Assembly (NCBI GenBank): GCA_049509915.1
Contig: JBEKZL010000190.1
Location: 1-22,649, forward strand
Source of the DNA: JBEKYD01 sp049509915
GTDB lineage: Bacteria; Acidobacteriota; Terriglobia; Bryobacterales; Bryobacteraceae
Length of the DNA: 22,649 bases
Direction of reading: 5' to 3'
A program made the position numbers and the translations under genes. The notes beneath the pieces were generated by a model. The model saw only the letters and a list, made by a program, of their open reading frames with translations. It searched no databases and had not been told where the DNA came from. This document shows, in pieces, positions 7,200 to 14,869 of this stretch (positions within the stretch are counted from its first letter, which is position 1; each line of letters starts with the position of its first letter).

Positions 7200-8282
7200 G
7201 TGTTGGACCTCGTCATTGTTCGGGCCATTTTCGTAATTGTCCTGGGTTGCTGCGCCTATGCACTGAATCCCATTCCCGGCCAGCCGGTACTTTCCGTGGC
7301 GGGAGGCGTGGTGCTGGCGGCGGCCATCATATTCTTCGAAGTTCGCCTCGAAAACGTCAGCCTGAAACGGTTGATTGGAGCTGCCGTCGGATCGGTCCTC
7401 GGCATTCTGGGCGCATTCCTGATGTCGCTGGTGGTCGGCCGGGCGCTTCCGGCGCAGCCGTTTCTACCGGTTTGCCTGCTGCTGTTGATGGCCTATATCG
7501 GCCTGGTGGTGGGCGCCAAGAAGGGTGAACTTCTCAACCTCTCCGCGCTGGGCGGCGTCTTCGGCGTGGAAAAAACCTCCAAGAAGAGCTTCAAAATCTT
7601 GGATACCAGCGTGGTCATCGACGGCCGCATCGCCGATATCGCCGAAACCGGGTTCCTGGATGGAGTGCTGGTGGTTCCGCAGTTCGTGCTGCGTGAGTTG
7701 CAATTGGTGGCCGACTCGGCCGATTCGATGAAGCGCAATCGCGGCCGCCGCGGTCTCGACATTCTGCAGCGCATTCAAAAAATAGCCCACCTGACGGTGC
7801 AGATCGTGGAAGAGGACTTCCCCCAGGTGCGTGAAGTCGACATGAAACTGATCGAACTGGCAAAAATCTACGATTGCAAGGTCGTCACCAACGATTTCAA
7901 TCTCAACAAGGTCGCCCAGTTGCACGGCGTGGAAGTGCTGAACATCAACGAGTTGGCGAATTCGCTCAAACCCATCGTCCTGCCGGGAGAAACCATGCGG
8001 GTCTTCATCCTCAAGGAAGGCAAGGAGTACAACCAGGGCGTCGCTTATCTGGACGACGGTACCATGGTGGTGGTGGATAACGCCAAGAAGATGATTTCGA
8101 AAACCATCGACATCTCCGTCACCAGCGTGTTGCAGACCACCGCCGGCAAAATGATCTTCGGTAAGCACGACGACCGCCTCCACGCCGTCGCTTCGAGCGA
8201 GCGGGTCGAGCGCCCACCCCGCAAGAGCGAGGCGCAGCCGGGAGGGGCCGTCGCTAGCGAGAAAACCACGATAGAATCGTAG
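7200..8282 (+). CDS. PIN and TRAM domain membrane protein, YacL-like
   Basis: A 360-aa protein. Four hydrophobic segments fill residues about 4-110. A PIN-type nuclease domain follows (about 131-250), with the acidic residues expected of the fold: D135 (ILDTSVVIDGR), E166 (VLRELQ), D214 and D232 (TNDFNLN). A TRAM RNA-binding domain spans about 258-320 (LPGETMRVFILKEGKEYNQGV start). The final 40 residues are polar and probably disordered. The layout matches YacL of Gram-positive bacteria, a putative membrane-bound RNase whose substrates are not established. Order and orientation ahead of ispD and ispF are the same as in many bacteria. Five bases separate its stop from the ispD ATG, so it leads the operon. 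Confidence 0.92.
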   Translation: MLDLVIVRAIFVIVLGCCAYALNPIPGQPVLSVAGGVVLAAAIIFFEVRLENVSLKRLIGAAVGSVLGILGAFLMSLVVGRALPAQPFLPVCLLLLMAYIGLVVGAKKGELLNLSALGGVFGVEKTSKKSFKILDTSVVIDGRIADIAETGFLDGVLVVPQFVLRELQLVADSADSMKRNRGRRGLDILQRIQKIAHLTVQIVEEDFPQVREVDMKLIELAKIYDCKVVTNDFNLNKVAQLHGVEVLNINELANSLKPIVLPGETMRVFILKEGKEYNQGVAYLDDGTMVVVDNAKKMISKTIDISVTSVLQTTAGKMIFGKHDDRLHAVASSERVERPPRKSEAQPGGAVASEKTTIES

Positions 8283-8287
8283 GACAC

Positions 8288-9022
8288 ATGAAAATCGCTG
8301 TGATCGTGCCTGCCGCGGGTCTGGGCACACGCATGGGAAAATCCTCGGCGGAGAAGACCGGCACCAGCCGTAAGCAGTTCATGTTGCTCGACGGCGCTCC
8401 CATCCTGTTGCATGCGGTGCGCAAATTCGCCTCGCTCGAGCGCGTTGGCGAGATTGTGGTGGCGGTGCGCGCCGAGGACGTGGAATGGGTCGGCGGGCTG
8501 CTCGAGCGCGAATTCCCCGCGCGCCCGGTGCGCGTGGTGGAAGGTGGCAACAGCCGCCAGCAGTCGGTCGAAAACGCTCTGGCCGTGCTAGGCCCGGAAA
8601 CCGATCTGGTGGCGGTGCATGACGGCGTTCGGCCGTTCATCGACGCCGAAACCATTCACCGCGTGCTCGACGAAGCCGCCGAGAGCGGCGCCGCCATCGT
8701 GGGCGTGCCCGCGGTCGATACCGTCAAGCAGGTCAGCCGCTCCACAGGCAAGGCGCGGATTCGCGCCACCTTGCTCCGCGAAAAGCTGGTGATGGCGCAA
8801 ACCCCCCAGGTCTTCCGCTACGAGTTGCTGCGCCGGGCCTTCGAGTCCGCCCGCCAGGACGGCTTCAGCGGCACCGACGAATCCAGCTTGGTGGAGCGCC
8901 TGGACGTGGAGGTGACCGTGGTGATGGGCAACGACCACAATATCAAAATCACCAAGCCTGGCGACATGGAACTGGCCCGCCTGTTTCTGCAGGACGAGAT
9001 GGCCAAGGACCACTCCCTTTGA
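8288..9022 (+). CDS. ispD: 2-C-methyl-D-erythritol 4-phosphate cytidylyltransferase
   Basis: A 244-aa cytosolic enzyme of the MEP isoprenoid pathway, which joins MEP and CTP to give CDP-methylerythritol and pyrophosphate. Family motifs are all present: the nucleotide loop PAAGLGTRMG (8-17) with Arg15, Lys29 in RKQF, HDGVRPF (111-117) with Asp112, QTPQVFR (171-177), TDESSLVE (196-203) and NIKITKPGD (218-226) with Lys223. A short insert (SSAEKTGTSR) separates the first loop from the Lys, as in many homologues. It is second in the operon, and its TGA overlaps the TTG start of ispF by four bases, implying translational coupling. Confidence 0.97.
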   Translation: MKIAVIVPAAGLGTRMGKSSAEKTGTSRKQFMLLDGAPILLHAVRKFASLERVGEIVVAVRAEDVEWVGGLLEREFPARPVRVVEGGNSRQQSVENALAVLGPETDLVAVHDGVRPFIDAETIHRVLDEAAESGAAIVGVPAVDTVKQVSRSTGKARIRATLLREKLVMAQTPQVFRYELLRRAFESARQDGFSGTDESSLVERLDVEVTVVMGNDHNIKITKPGDMELARLFLQDEMAKDHSL

Positions 9023-9519
9023 GCCAGGCCCCGGAGCCCGGCGAGATTCGAATCGGACTGGGCTGGGATGTGCATCGTTTGGCGCCAGGCCGTCCCCTGA
9101 TTCTGGGTGGAGTCCCAGTCCCCAGCGAAGCCGGCCTTGAGGGCCACTCCGATGCCGATGTGCTGGCCCACGCCATTACCGATGCCATTCTGGGCGCCGC
9201 GGCGTTGGGCGACATTGGGATGCATTTCCCAGATACCGACTCGCGCTGGAAGGGCGCCGACAGTTTGGTCTTCCTGCGCCACGCCCGCCAACTTGCCGGC
9301 GATCGCGGCTACCGGCTGGTCAACGTGGACTCTACCGTCATCCTGGAGCGCCCCAAGCTGAAGGGTTTCCGTGAGGCCATTCGCCAGCGGCTGGCCGAAA
9401 CCCTTGGCCTCGACTTCGACCGGGTGTCGGTGAAGTTCAAAACCGCGGAAAAAGTCGGACCCGTCGGCGAGGGCCTCTCTGCCGAAGCTCAAGCGATCGT
9501 TACCCTGAAAGCTGTTTGA
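9019..9519 (+). CDS. ispF: 2-C-methyl-D-erythritol 2,4-cyclodiphosphate synthase
   Basis: A 166-aa trimeric metalloenzyme of the MEP pathway, which cyclises the phosphorylated CDP-methylerythritol to MEcPP and releases CMP. The zinc ligands are visible: D17-x-H19 (GWDVHR) and H51 (VLAHAITDA). GHSDAD (42-47), DIGMHFPDTD (65-74) and SVKFKTAEKVGPVGEG (137-152) are family signatures. The TTG start at 9019 lies in a TTGA overlap with the ispD stop; no later start would keep the conserved IRIGLGWDVHR strand. IspE, which works between IspD and IspF, is not encoded here. Confidence 0.96.
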   Translation: MSQAPEPGEIRIGLGWDVHRLAPGRPLILGGVPVPSEAGLEGHSDADVLAHAITDAILGAAALGDIGMHFPDTDSRWKGADSLVFLRHARQLAGDRGYRLVNVDSTVILERPKLKGFREAIRQRLAETLGLDFDRVSVKFKTAEKVGPVGEGLSAEAQAIVTLKAV

Positions 9520-9662
9520 AGACTATCCGCGAAGGCACCTTCCGACACAACCGTGTTGGCGCTCCGGCGGGGCGCGGCGCCCAGGCATCAATGCGCCTTA
9601 TGCCGGCCGCGCCCGACTGATGAAAGCTGTACGCTGCCAACTGATCGCTGCTATTCGGCCGG

Positions 9663-9833
9663 TCAGTTCGCGTTTACCAGGCACATGCGGCGCGCCGCCC
9701 GCCTGGCCTTCAGCCTCTCATTCGCTTTCTTTTGCTTTTCCGCCGAAACAACGGATTGGCAGGCGTCACAGCGCTTCCGGATTCTGGATCGCGTGATGAA
9801 CTCCGCTCCGCAACGGCGGCACTGCTTCTTCAT
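9663..9833 (-). CDS. Small basic zinc-ribbon protein
   Basis: A 56-aa protein with two CxxC knuckles, Cys5/Cys8 (CRRCGAEF) and Cys22/Cys25 (CDACQ), followed by a lysine/arginine-rich helix (EKQKKANERLKARRAARR). This predicts a zinc-bound fold that contacts nucleic acid, or a fragment of a larger zinc-ribbon family; the function is unknown. The frame is open to 9986, but I chose the ATG at 9833 because TTGAGGAGACC precedes it and the upstream residues do not look conserved in type. It is convergent with ispF, 143 bases away, and that gap contains no clear gene. Confidence 0.6.
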   Translation of the reverse strand: MKKQCRRCGAEFITRSRIRKRCDACQSVVSAEKQKKANERLKARRAARRMCLVNAN

Positions 9834-10176
9834 GGTCTCCTCAAGTGGGAGAATTCCCGGCTTCTTCGGCAGAAGATGGGAATAGTGGAAATCGCAATGG
9901 TTCATATCCGGACCTCGCTCGTAGTGGGTCGCAACATCGGATTCGGAGTGCGGGACCTGGGATGGGTGTAATGCCCCAGCCGGCAACGCTTACGTTGCAG
10001 CAACCCACACCCCCGGATCAATGAACTACCCCGGGGGCACTTAAGATAAATACCACCAACACTCTGGTTACAGGGAACTTGCCCGCGCCGGACGAAGGAT
10101 AAACGCTGCCTGCCCCCGCCCGAGTGCTTTGTTCGGCAATCATCTGCATGAAGCTCTAGCACGCCGCGTTCCGAAA
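9834..10176. other. Intergenic region with two hairpins
   Basis: No gene is apparent in this 343-base stretch between two minus-strand genes. It holds two inverted repeats 11 bases apart: GCAACG/CGTTGC (9983-9988 and 9993-9998, four-base loop) and CCCCCGG/CCGGGGG (10010-10016 and 10031-10037, 14-base loop). They lie downstream of the 10177-10647 gene on its strand and could be transcript-end structures. Confidence 0.45.
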
Positions 10177-10647
10177 CTATGCAAGCGAAGCCGCGGGGCG
10201 GAACACTTCCTCCGCGCCCAGCAACTCCCAACGCAAGTGATTCATATAGAAGACTAATACGGCCTCCGGATAGAGCGAGTGAAACTGGTCGTACGCCCGC
10301 TCCTCCCAGCCTTGGGCAAAAAGAGGTTTCGGATCCAGGTCTTTCGCAAAAAAACCATTTTCATGCGGAACGCCCAACCAGTCCAGCACCGCGGCGATCA
10401 TATCCAGGTGCGAAACCAAAATCGCCTGCGCCAGATCCTTCGCGAAATCGACGTCCCCTTCCACGATGCGCGTCCAAAAACGCGGTGAAGCCTTCCGTAA
10501 TGCCTCGGTATTAACCTTGCTCAGATGCGCCCGGACCTTGAAGCCCTCGTAGATGCGGTACGTCTTCAGCCTGCCGATCGAGATCCCTCGAACGAGTTGG
10601 GGGAAGGCTTCCTGGCCAAGCCCGAGGTAAACATCCGAAATCTGCAT
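10177..10647 (-). CDS. Conserved-looking protein of unknown function
   Basis: A 156-aa soluble protein that I cannot assign to a family. It begins MQISDVYLGLGQ and is mixed alpha/beta by composition. A central LSKVNTEALRKASPRFW segment precedes ILVSHLDMIAAVLDWLGVPHENGFF, which looks like a helix-turn-helix-shaped or small alpha-domain stretch. There is no signal peptide, membrane segment or obvious catalytic motif. The frame extends six codons further to a GTG at 10665, but the ATG at 10647 has a GGGAG just upstream, although the spacing is short. It is divergent from purA with a 214-base shared region. Codon use and protein composition look like a real gene. Confidence 0.6.
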   Translation of the reverse strand: MQISDVYLGLGQEAFPQLVRGISIGRLKTYRIYEGFKVRAHLSKVNTEALRKASPRFWTRIVEGDVDFAKDLAQAILVSHLDMIAAVLDWLGVPHENGFFAKDLDPKPLFAQGWEERAYDQFHSLYPEAVLVFYMNHLRWELLGAEEVFRPAASLA

Positions 10648-10802
10648 AAACTCCCAGCCTATCACGGCTGGCGGCGCGAGAGGATTTCAGGTCCAAAAGT
10701 GCGCTTGCCGCGCACCCTCCCTCTACCATGATATCCGATATCGCATGTTTATTCAGAGAGGAAACCCTGAAACTGGGCTGGATTTCTTGTCGAGCCTTCA
10801 AT

Positions 10803-10827
10803 ATCGGCTTCCAAAAGCAAAGCCGAT
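10803..10827. promoter_or_regulatory. Inverted repeat upstream of purA
   Basis: ATCGGCTT (10803-10810) and AAGCCGAT (10820-10827) pair perfectly around nine bases. The right arm covers the expected -35 position (about 10818-10823) of the purA promoter, so a bound protein could block or aid polymerase. The regulator is unknown. Confidence 0.4.
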
Positions 10828-10837
10828 TTCGGAGCCT

Positions 10838-10846
10838 TGCTAGAAT
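10838..10846 (+). promoter_or_regulatory. Predicted extended -10 promoter of purA
   Basis: TGCTAGAAT ends 15 bases before the purA ATG, giving a leader of about eight or nine bases and no clear Shine-Dalgarno. No TTGACA-like -35 is present. Confidence 0.5.
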
Positions 10847-10861
10847 AGTGGTTTCGGTCAA

Positions 10862-12166
10862 ATGAAAAACATCATCATCCTGGGGTCCCAGTGGGGAGAC
10901 GAAGGCAAGGGGAAAATTGTGGACCTGTTCAGCGAGCCCTTCGATATTGTGGCCCGGTATCAGGGCGGTCACAATGCCGGGCATACCGTCTTCATCGGCG
11001 AACGGCGGTACGTGCTGAAGTTGATTCCCAGCGGCATCCTCCGCCCCGGGAAAATCGCAGTCATCGGCAATGGGCTGGTGGTCGATCCGGCAGCGCTGTT
11101 GAAGGAAATCGATGCGCTGGAGGCCGGCGGTGTCGCCGTCGCAGGAAACTTGTTCATCAGCGACCGCGCCCATGTCCTGTTCCCAGCCCACAGAATGATG
11201 GAGCGCATGTCGGAAGGCCGGGAAGGCAGAGTTTCGATCGGCACCACCTCGCGCGGCATCGGCCCCTGCTACGAGGACAAAATCGCCCGCCGCGGCATCC
11301 GCATGGCGGACCTGCTGGACCGGAAAGCCTTCCCCGCCCAATACCGCGCGCTGATGGAGGAGAAAGTCGCGATTGCCCGCACCTTCCGTATCGACGAAGG
11401 GCTCGATCTGGCCGCGATCCGCGACGAGTACGAAGGCTTCGCCGCCCGCATCCGGCCCATGGTGTGCGATACCGCCGTGCTCCTGAACCAGGCGATTGCC
11501 GATGGCAAGCGGGTGCTGTTCGAAGGCGCCCAAGGCACCATGCTCGATATCGACCATGGAACCTACCCGTTTGTGACTTCCTCCAGCGCCTCGGCCGGCG
11601 GCGCCTGCACCGGCACGGGCGTGGCTCCCACCCGCATCCAGGGGATCGTGGGTGTTTCCAAAGCTTACATTACGCGCGTCGGCGGCGGACCCTTTCCCAC
11701 CGAAGCGCTGGATGGAGCGGGCGAACTGATTCGCCAGCGCGGCAATGAATTCGGCGCCGTCACGGGAAGGCCGCGCCGTTGCGGCTGGTTCGACGCTCCC
11801 CTGTTGCGTTATACCGCCGCCATCAATGGATTCGACAGCCTGGTCGTCACCAAGCTTGACGTACTCGATGACTTTGAAACCATTCCGGTCTGCACCGGCT
11901 ACCAATCGGCGGGGAAGCCGGTCGACGGCATGCCAGCCCTGGTCTCGGCGGTCTCGAGCCTCCAGCCGGTATACGAATGCCTGCCGGGATGGCGTTCCAG
12001 TACCTTCGGCCTCTCCTCATGGGAGGAATTGCCCGCCGGCGCCAAGGACTATCTGGCTTTTCTCGAAAGCCAGATCGGCGTCGAGGTGGGCTGCGTTTCA
12101 ACCGGACCGGAGCGCACCCAGACCATCGTCCGGCGCGGCTCGCGGCTGGCGGCTCTTTTGAGCTGA
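10862..12166 (+). CDS. purA: Adenylosuccinate synthetase
   Basis: A 434-aa enzyme that joins IMP and aspartate with GTP to make adenylosuccinate, the first committed step to AMP. Signature motifs are intact: the GTP-binding QWGDEGKGK (10-18) with catalytic Asp13, GHNAGHT (36-42) with catalytic His41, the IMP loop GTTSRGIGPCYEDK (127-140), FEGAQGTMLDIDHGTYPFVTSSS beginning near 220, and the base-recognition KLDVLD (331-336). Length is normal for a bacterial PurA. The ATG at 10862 follows a promoter with almost no leader. Its stop lies only eight bases from the stop of the convergent secreted-protein gene, so transcripts from the two strands probably overlap. Confidence 0.97.
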   Translation: MKNIIILGSQWGDEGKGKIVDLFSEPFDIVARYQGGHNAGHTVFIGERRYVLKLIPSGILRPGKIAVIGNGLVVDPAALLKEIDALEAGGVAVAGNLFISDRAHVLFPAHRMMERMSEGREGRVSIGTTSRGIGPCYEDKIARRGIRMADLLDRKAFPAQYRALMEEKVAIARTFRIDEGLDLAAIRDEYEGFAARIRPMVCDTAVLLNQAIADGKRVLFEGAQGTMLDIDHGTYPFVTSSSASAGGACTGTGVAPTRIQGIVGVSKAYITRVGGGPFPTEALDGAGELIRQRGNEFGAVTGRPRRCGWFDAPLLRYTAAINGFDSLVVTKLDVLDDFETIPVCTGYQSAGKPVDGMPALVSAVSSLQPVYECLPGWRSSTFGLSSWEELPAGAKDYLAFLESQIGVEVGCVSTGPERTQTIVRRGSRLAALLS

Positions 12167-12174
12167 AAGCGCAA

Positions 12175-14029
12175 TTAGTTCTGCGCTGCGATGTAAAGCG
12201 TCTGGGTTCCCTTCACGCCACCCAGGGTGAAGGAAATGGGCAAAGCGCTGTTGGTGGTTACGGCCGGCACTACCACGTTGAACTGATACAGACCGGTAAA
12301 CGACGGGGCCAACCCGGCATAGAAGGGGGTTGCCGCCGTGTCGTTGAAGAAGAACTCGACGGGCGCCGTGGTGGCGTTCTGCGCGGTGACAATAGTTCCG
12401 GCCGTGAAACCGCCGGTCACCGTGCCGAAGCCGACGCCATAGATCAGCAGCGTGTCGCCGGCCGTGGCCGGACGGGAGGGAACACCGGGGATGGCGTTTT
12501 CCGGCAGCGCATACGTTCCATCCGTGAACTGCGCGACCACATATTGCTTGCCGTTCACCATGAAGCTACTGGGTGCGAGCAGCCCCGGCTCGGTCTGATC
12601 GACATAGATGGGGTAGCCGATGCTGGTGCCGATGGAGTTGGTGAGCGTGATCTCAACCGGGCCGACAGGCGCACTCGATGGCACCAGCGCGTTCACCTGG
12701 CTGGGACTGATGTAGTCGATAAAAGCGGCGGTGCCACCGACCGACACGGTAACGTCGCCGACCTGTGTGGGCGCCACGCCATTCATGAATTGGGAACCGG
12801 ACCACTGCGTCGCCGCGGCAGCGGTGAGATCGTCGCCGTAGATTTCGATCCAGGAGCCGGGCGCGATGGCTGTGAAGCCCCCAAAGGCGCTGGCGCTGAC
12901 GATGCCGCCGGGAGTCCCCTAAGTGGGAAGCCTCGATCAGCGCTGAGTTGCCATGGCTGATCGGCCCCAGTTGCGCGGTGGGCGCCAGCTGCATACTGGA
13001 CCAGTCGAAGAACTCGTAGGTCAAGGTCGGGGTGTTAGGTTCGGTTCCCCCGAGCCACGCCGAGACCGCGTAGGTGATCTGCCCGGAATCTATCAAGCTC
13101 GTGGCCGCGGAGACATCGACATCCTGATACATGGTCGATCCGGGTGTGATCCCTCCGCAAAAAAGGCTCACTCCACGATCCGCCGGACCGGGGTCGGTGG
13201 TTTGAACCCATCCGGTACCACCGTACGGTGCGACAGAGGTGCCAAATGTCGTGGACCAGCCGGGAACATATAGTGTGGTTGAGGTGTGCGGTGCGCTGGG
13301 GCCGGTTTCGGCGTTGCCGTTGACGAGCAGGTTTGTACCTAGCACGGAACTGGGCGACGTGCCGAGCGTAGAGAGTACCAGCGAGAGGCTATCGGCGGAT
13401 GCAAAGGCGTTGGGCAAAGTCAGGGTGACGGCGACGTTGACCGTACCGGCGGGCACGAGGCCGATCTGCTGCTGCAAAGACATACCGACGTCGTTGATCC
13501 CCCCGGGGCCGACGGGAGCCGCGGCCGGGCCCAGCGGCTGGCCGCCGGCGTTTTGGAAGGCCACGGTCATTTGCGGGAGGGCGGGTAGGCCGCCGCCTCC
13601 GGCAAAGGTACCGAGGTAAGCAGAAGCCGTGAACTTCACGTTACCCCCACCGATGGCCGACGCGACCGAAGATAGGTCGATGGTTTGCGTGAGCGTCGAA
13701 GCAAGGCCGCCAGGATCTCCGACAAAGTAATTAGGCCCATGATCGAGCGGGGCTGGATCGGTCAACAGAATGTGGCCCGCGAGGCCGTAGGCAAGTACAT
13801 TGGCGCTTCCAGTGCTGCGCGTCCAATTTGGGATGCTCGCTACCACCGTAGCCGGAGTGCCCGCGGAGCCCAAATCGGCATTGCCGTTGACGATCAGGTT
13901 GGTTCCATGGTCGATCAGCATGCTTTGGCCACGAACCAATTGCGCGGCGGCCAAAAGCGCGGCTATACACAGAAACCGGCGGCTGTATGCGAACAGGCGT
14001 ATGACGCGCGTACCTGCTTTTCCAGACAT
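12175..14029 (-). pseudogene. Secreted TIGR03437-type surface protein, interrupted by a one-base frameshift
   Basis: Read across one frameshift, this encodes about 617 aa: a signal peptide (RFLCIAALLAAAQLVRGQS), two tandem modules opening LIVNGNADLG (about 45) and LLVNGNAETG (about 234), each with a following W, a GP-RG/NYF-like turn and an SA-LGG strand, then from about residue 372 a C-terminal module starting GGIVSASAFGGF-AIAPGSWIEIYG. That module resembles the Solibacter C-terminal domain (TIGR03437), with IPT/TIG-like strands ending in GLYQFNVVVP. The two halves are in different frames. The break maps to the C4 run at 12916-12919: removing one base joins SHLG to TPGGIVSASAFGG. Unrepaired, the first frame reads 88 unrelated residues and stops at 12653. 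The ATG at 14029 has GGAGGG nine bases upstream. It may be a sequencing error, true decay or (less likely) recoding. Confidence 0.85.
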
Positions 14030-14038
14030 CTTGTGTTT

Positions 14039-14044
14039 CCCTCC
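14039..14044 (-). promoter_or_regulatory. Shine-Dalgarno of the secreted-protein gene
   Basis: The minus strand reads GGAGGG nine bases before the ATG at 14029, confirming that start. Confidence 0.65.
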
Positions 14045-14171
14045 ATGTCAGCTATAGCGCGGAAACCAGGCGATTTTGCCCCACAAAGTTCCCGGGCCGG
14101 CCGGCCACCCCGCAATCCGCCTCTCCCGCGACCTCGCTGGTGGTCTGGGACATCTGCGCCACGCCCCGTTC

Positions 14172-14180
14172 TGCCATACT
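14172..14180 (+). promoter_or_regulatory. Predicted extended -10 promoter of the ECF sigma gene
   Basis: TGCCATACT ends 17 bases before the ATG at 14198. It is flanked by GCCCCG (14163-14168) and CGGGGC (14191-14196), an inverted pair whose right arm touches the start codon and could mask it in a longer transcript. Confidence 0.35.
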
Positions 14181-14197
14181 TAGAGGCGGTCGGGGCA

Positions 14198-14803
14198 ATG
14201 GGCAGTAGCACCTCCTTAACCAAGCGGCTGCAGTTGTTTATGCAAGGCGACACGGCTGTGGCGGACGCTTTGTTGCGCGAAGTCTTACCCAGGCTTCGCG
14301 ACATCGCCCTCCGCGAGCTGAAGCGGGAACGGTACATAGCGCCAGTCTCCCGAACTGAATTGATCAACGAACTCTGGGTACGAAGCCTGTCGAAAGGCGG
14401 CTGGCAGATCCGAGACCAGGGACATTTCTACGCGCTCGCCAGCATGGCCATGCGGCACGTGCTGGTGGATCTGGCCCGAAAGAGACTCGCCGCGCGCAGG
14501 GGTGGCATGGACCCCACGCTTTCGCTGGACCAATCCGGGCCTATCCTGGGGGCGTCAGCGCAGGACGCCGAGCGGATCGTCGACATCGGCATTCTGATGG
14601 ACCGGCTCGAAGCCAAGGATCCGGACGCCGCGCGGGTGGTGGATATGCACTACTTCACCGGGTTCACGCTCGAAGAGATTGGGCAGGAGACGGGACTTAC
14701 CCTGAAGCAGGTGCGCTCGCGCTGGGAAAGGGGCATGAAAAGGCTAAAGCGCGCGCTTCAAGCGACGGCGAGGGGCGCGGGTCAAGGTGATGTGCGTTCT
14801 TGA
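14198..14803 (+). CDS. ECF-family RNA polymerase sigma factor
   Basis: A 201-aa sigma-70 family factor that would direct polymerase to a specific promoter set. Region 2 spans about 20-100 (ADALLREVLPRLRDIALREL, then SRTELINELWVRSLS and FYALASMAMRHVLVDLARKRLAARR). Region 4 spans about 135-190, with the helix-turn-helix FTLEEIGQETGLTLKQVRSRWERGMKRLKRAL. The pattern matches the ECF group abundant in planctomycetes and acidobacteria (Sigma70_ECF-like), members of which are often encoded beside Ser/Thr kinases. The frame is open back to 13685, but homology-like sequence begins at the ATG at 14198. It is convergent with the propeller/kinase receptor (66-base gap) and divergent from the secreted-protein gene. 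No anti-sigma gene is next to it. Confidence 0.9.
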   Translation: MGSSTSLTKRLQLFMQGDTAVADALLREVLPRLRDIALRELKRERYIAPVSRTELINELWVRSLSKGGWQIRDQGHFYALASMAMRHVLVDLARKRLAARRGGMDPTLSLDQSGPILGASAQDAERIVDIGILMDRLEAKDPDAARVVDMHYFTGFTLEEIGQETGLTLKQVRSRWERGMKRLKRALQATARGAGQGDVRS

Positions 14804-14869
14804 ATGTGATGTCATGTAGTCTGGGTGTAGGGCGGACCACAGGAAACGATGGTCTGTTCCACGGGCCGG

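Noticed and set aside
10511..11905. 464-codon open frame on the minus strand across purA
   Set aside because: Antisense to purA motifs and overlaps the 10177-10647 gene; no family features.
12905..12930. Programmed ribosomal frameshifting at the secreted-protein break
   Set aside because: No classical slippery heptamer, nearby stop codon or downstream stem was found; an indel in a C run is simpler.
13685..14197. 171-codon N-terminal extension of the sigma factor
   Set aside because: It is antisense to the signal peptide and first module of the secreted protein; sigma homology begins at 14198.
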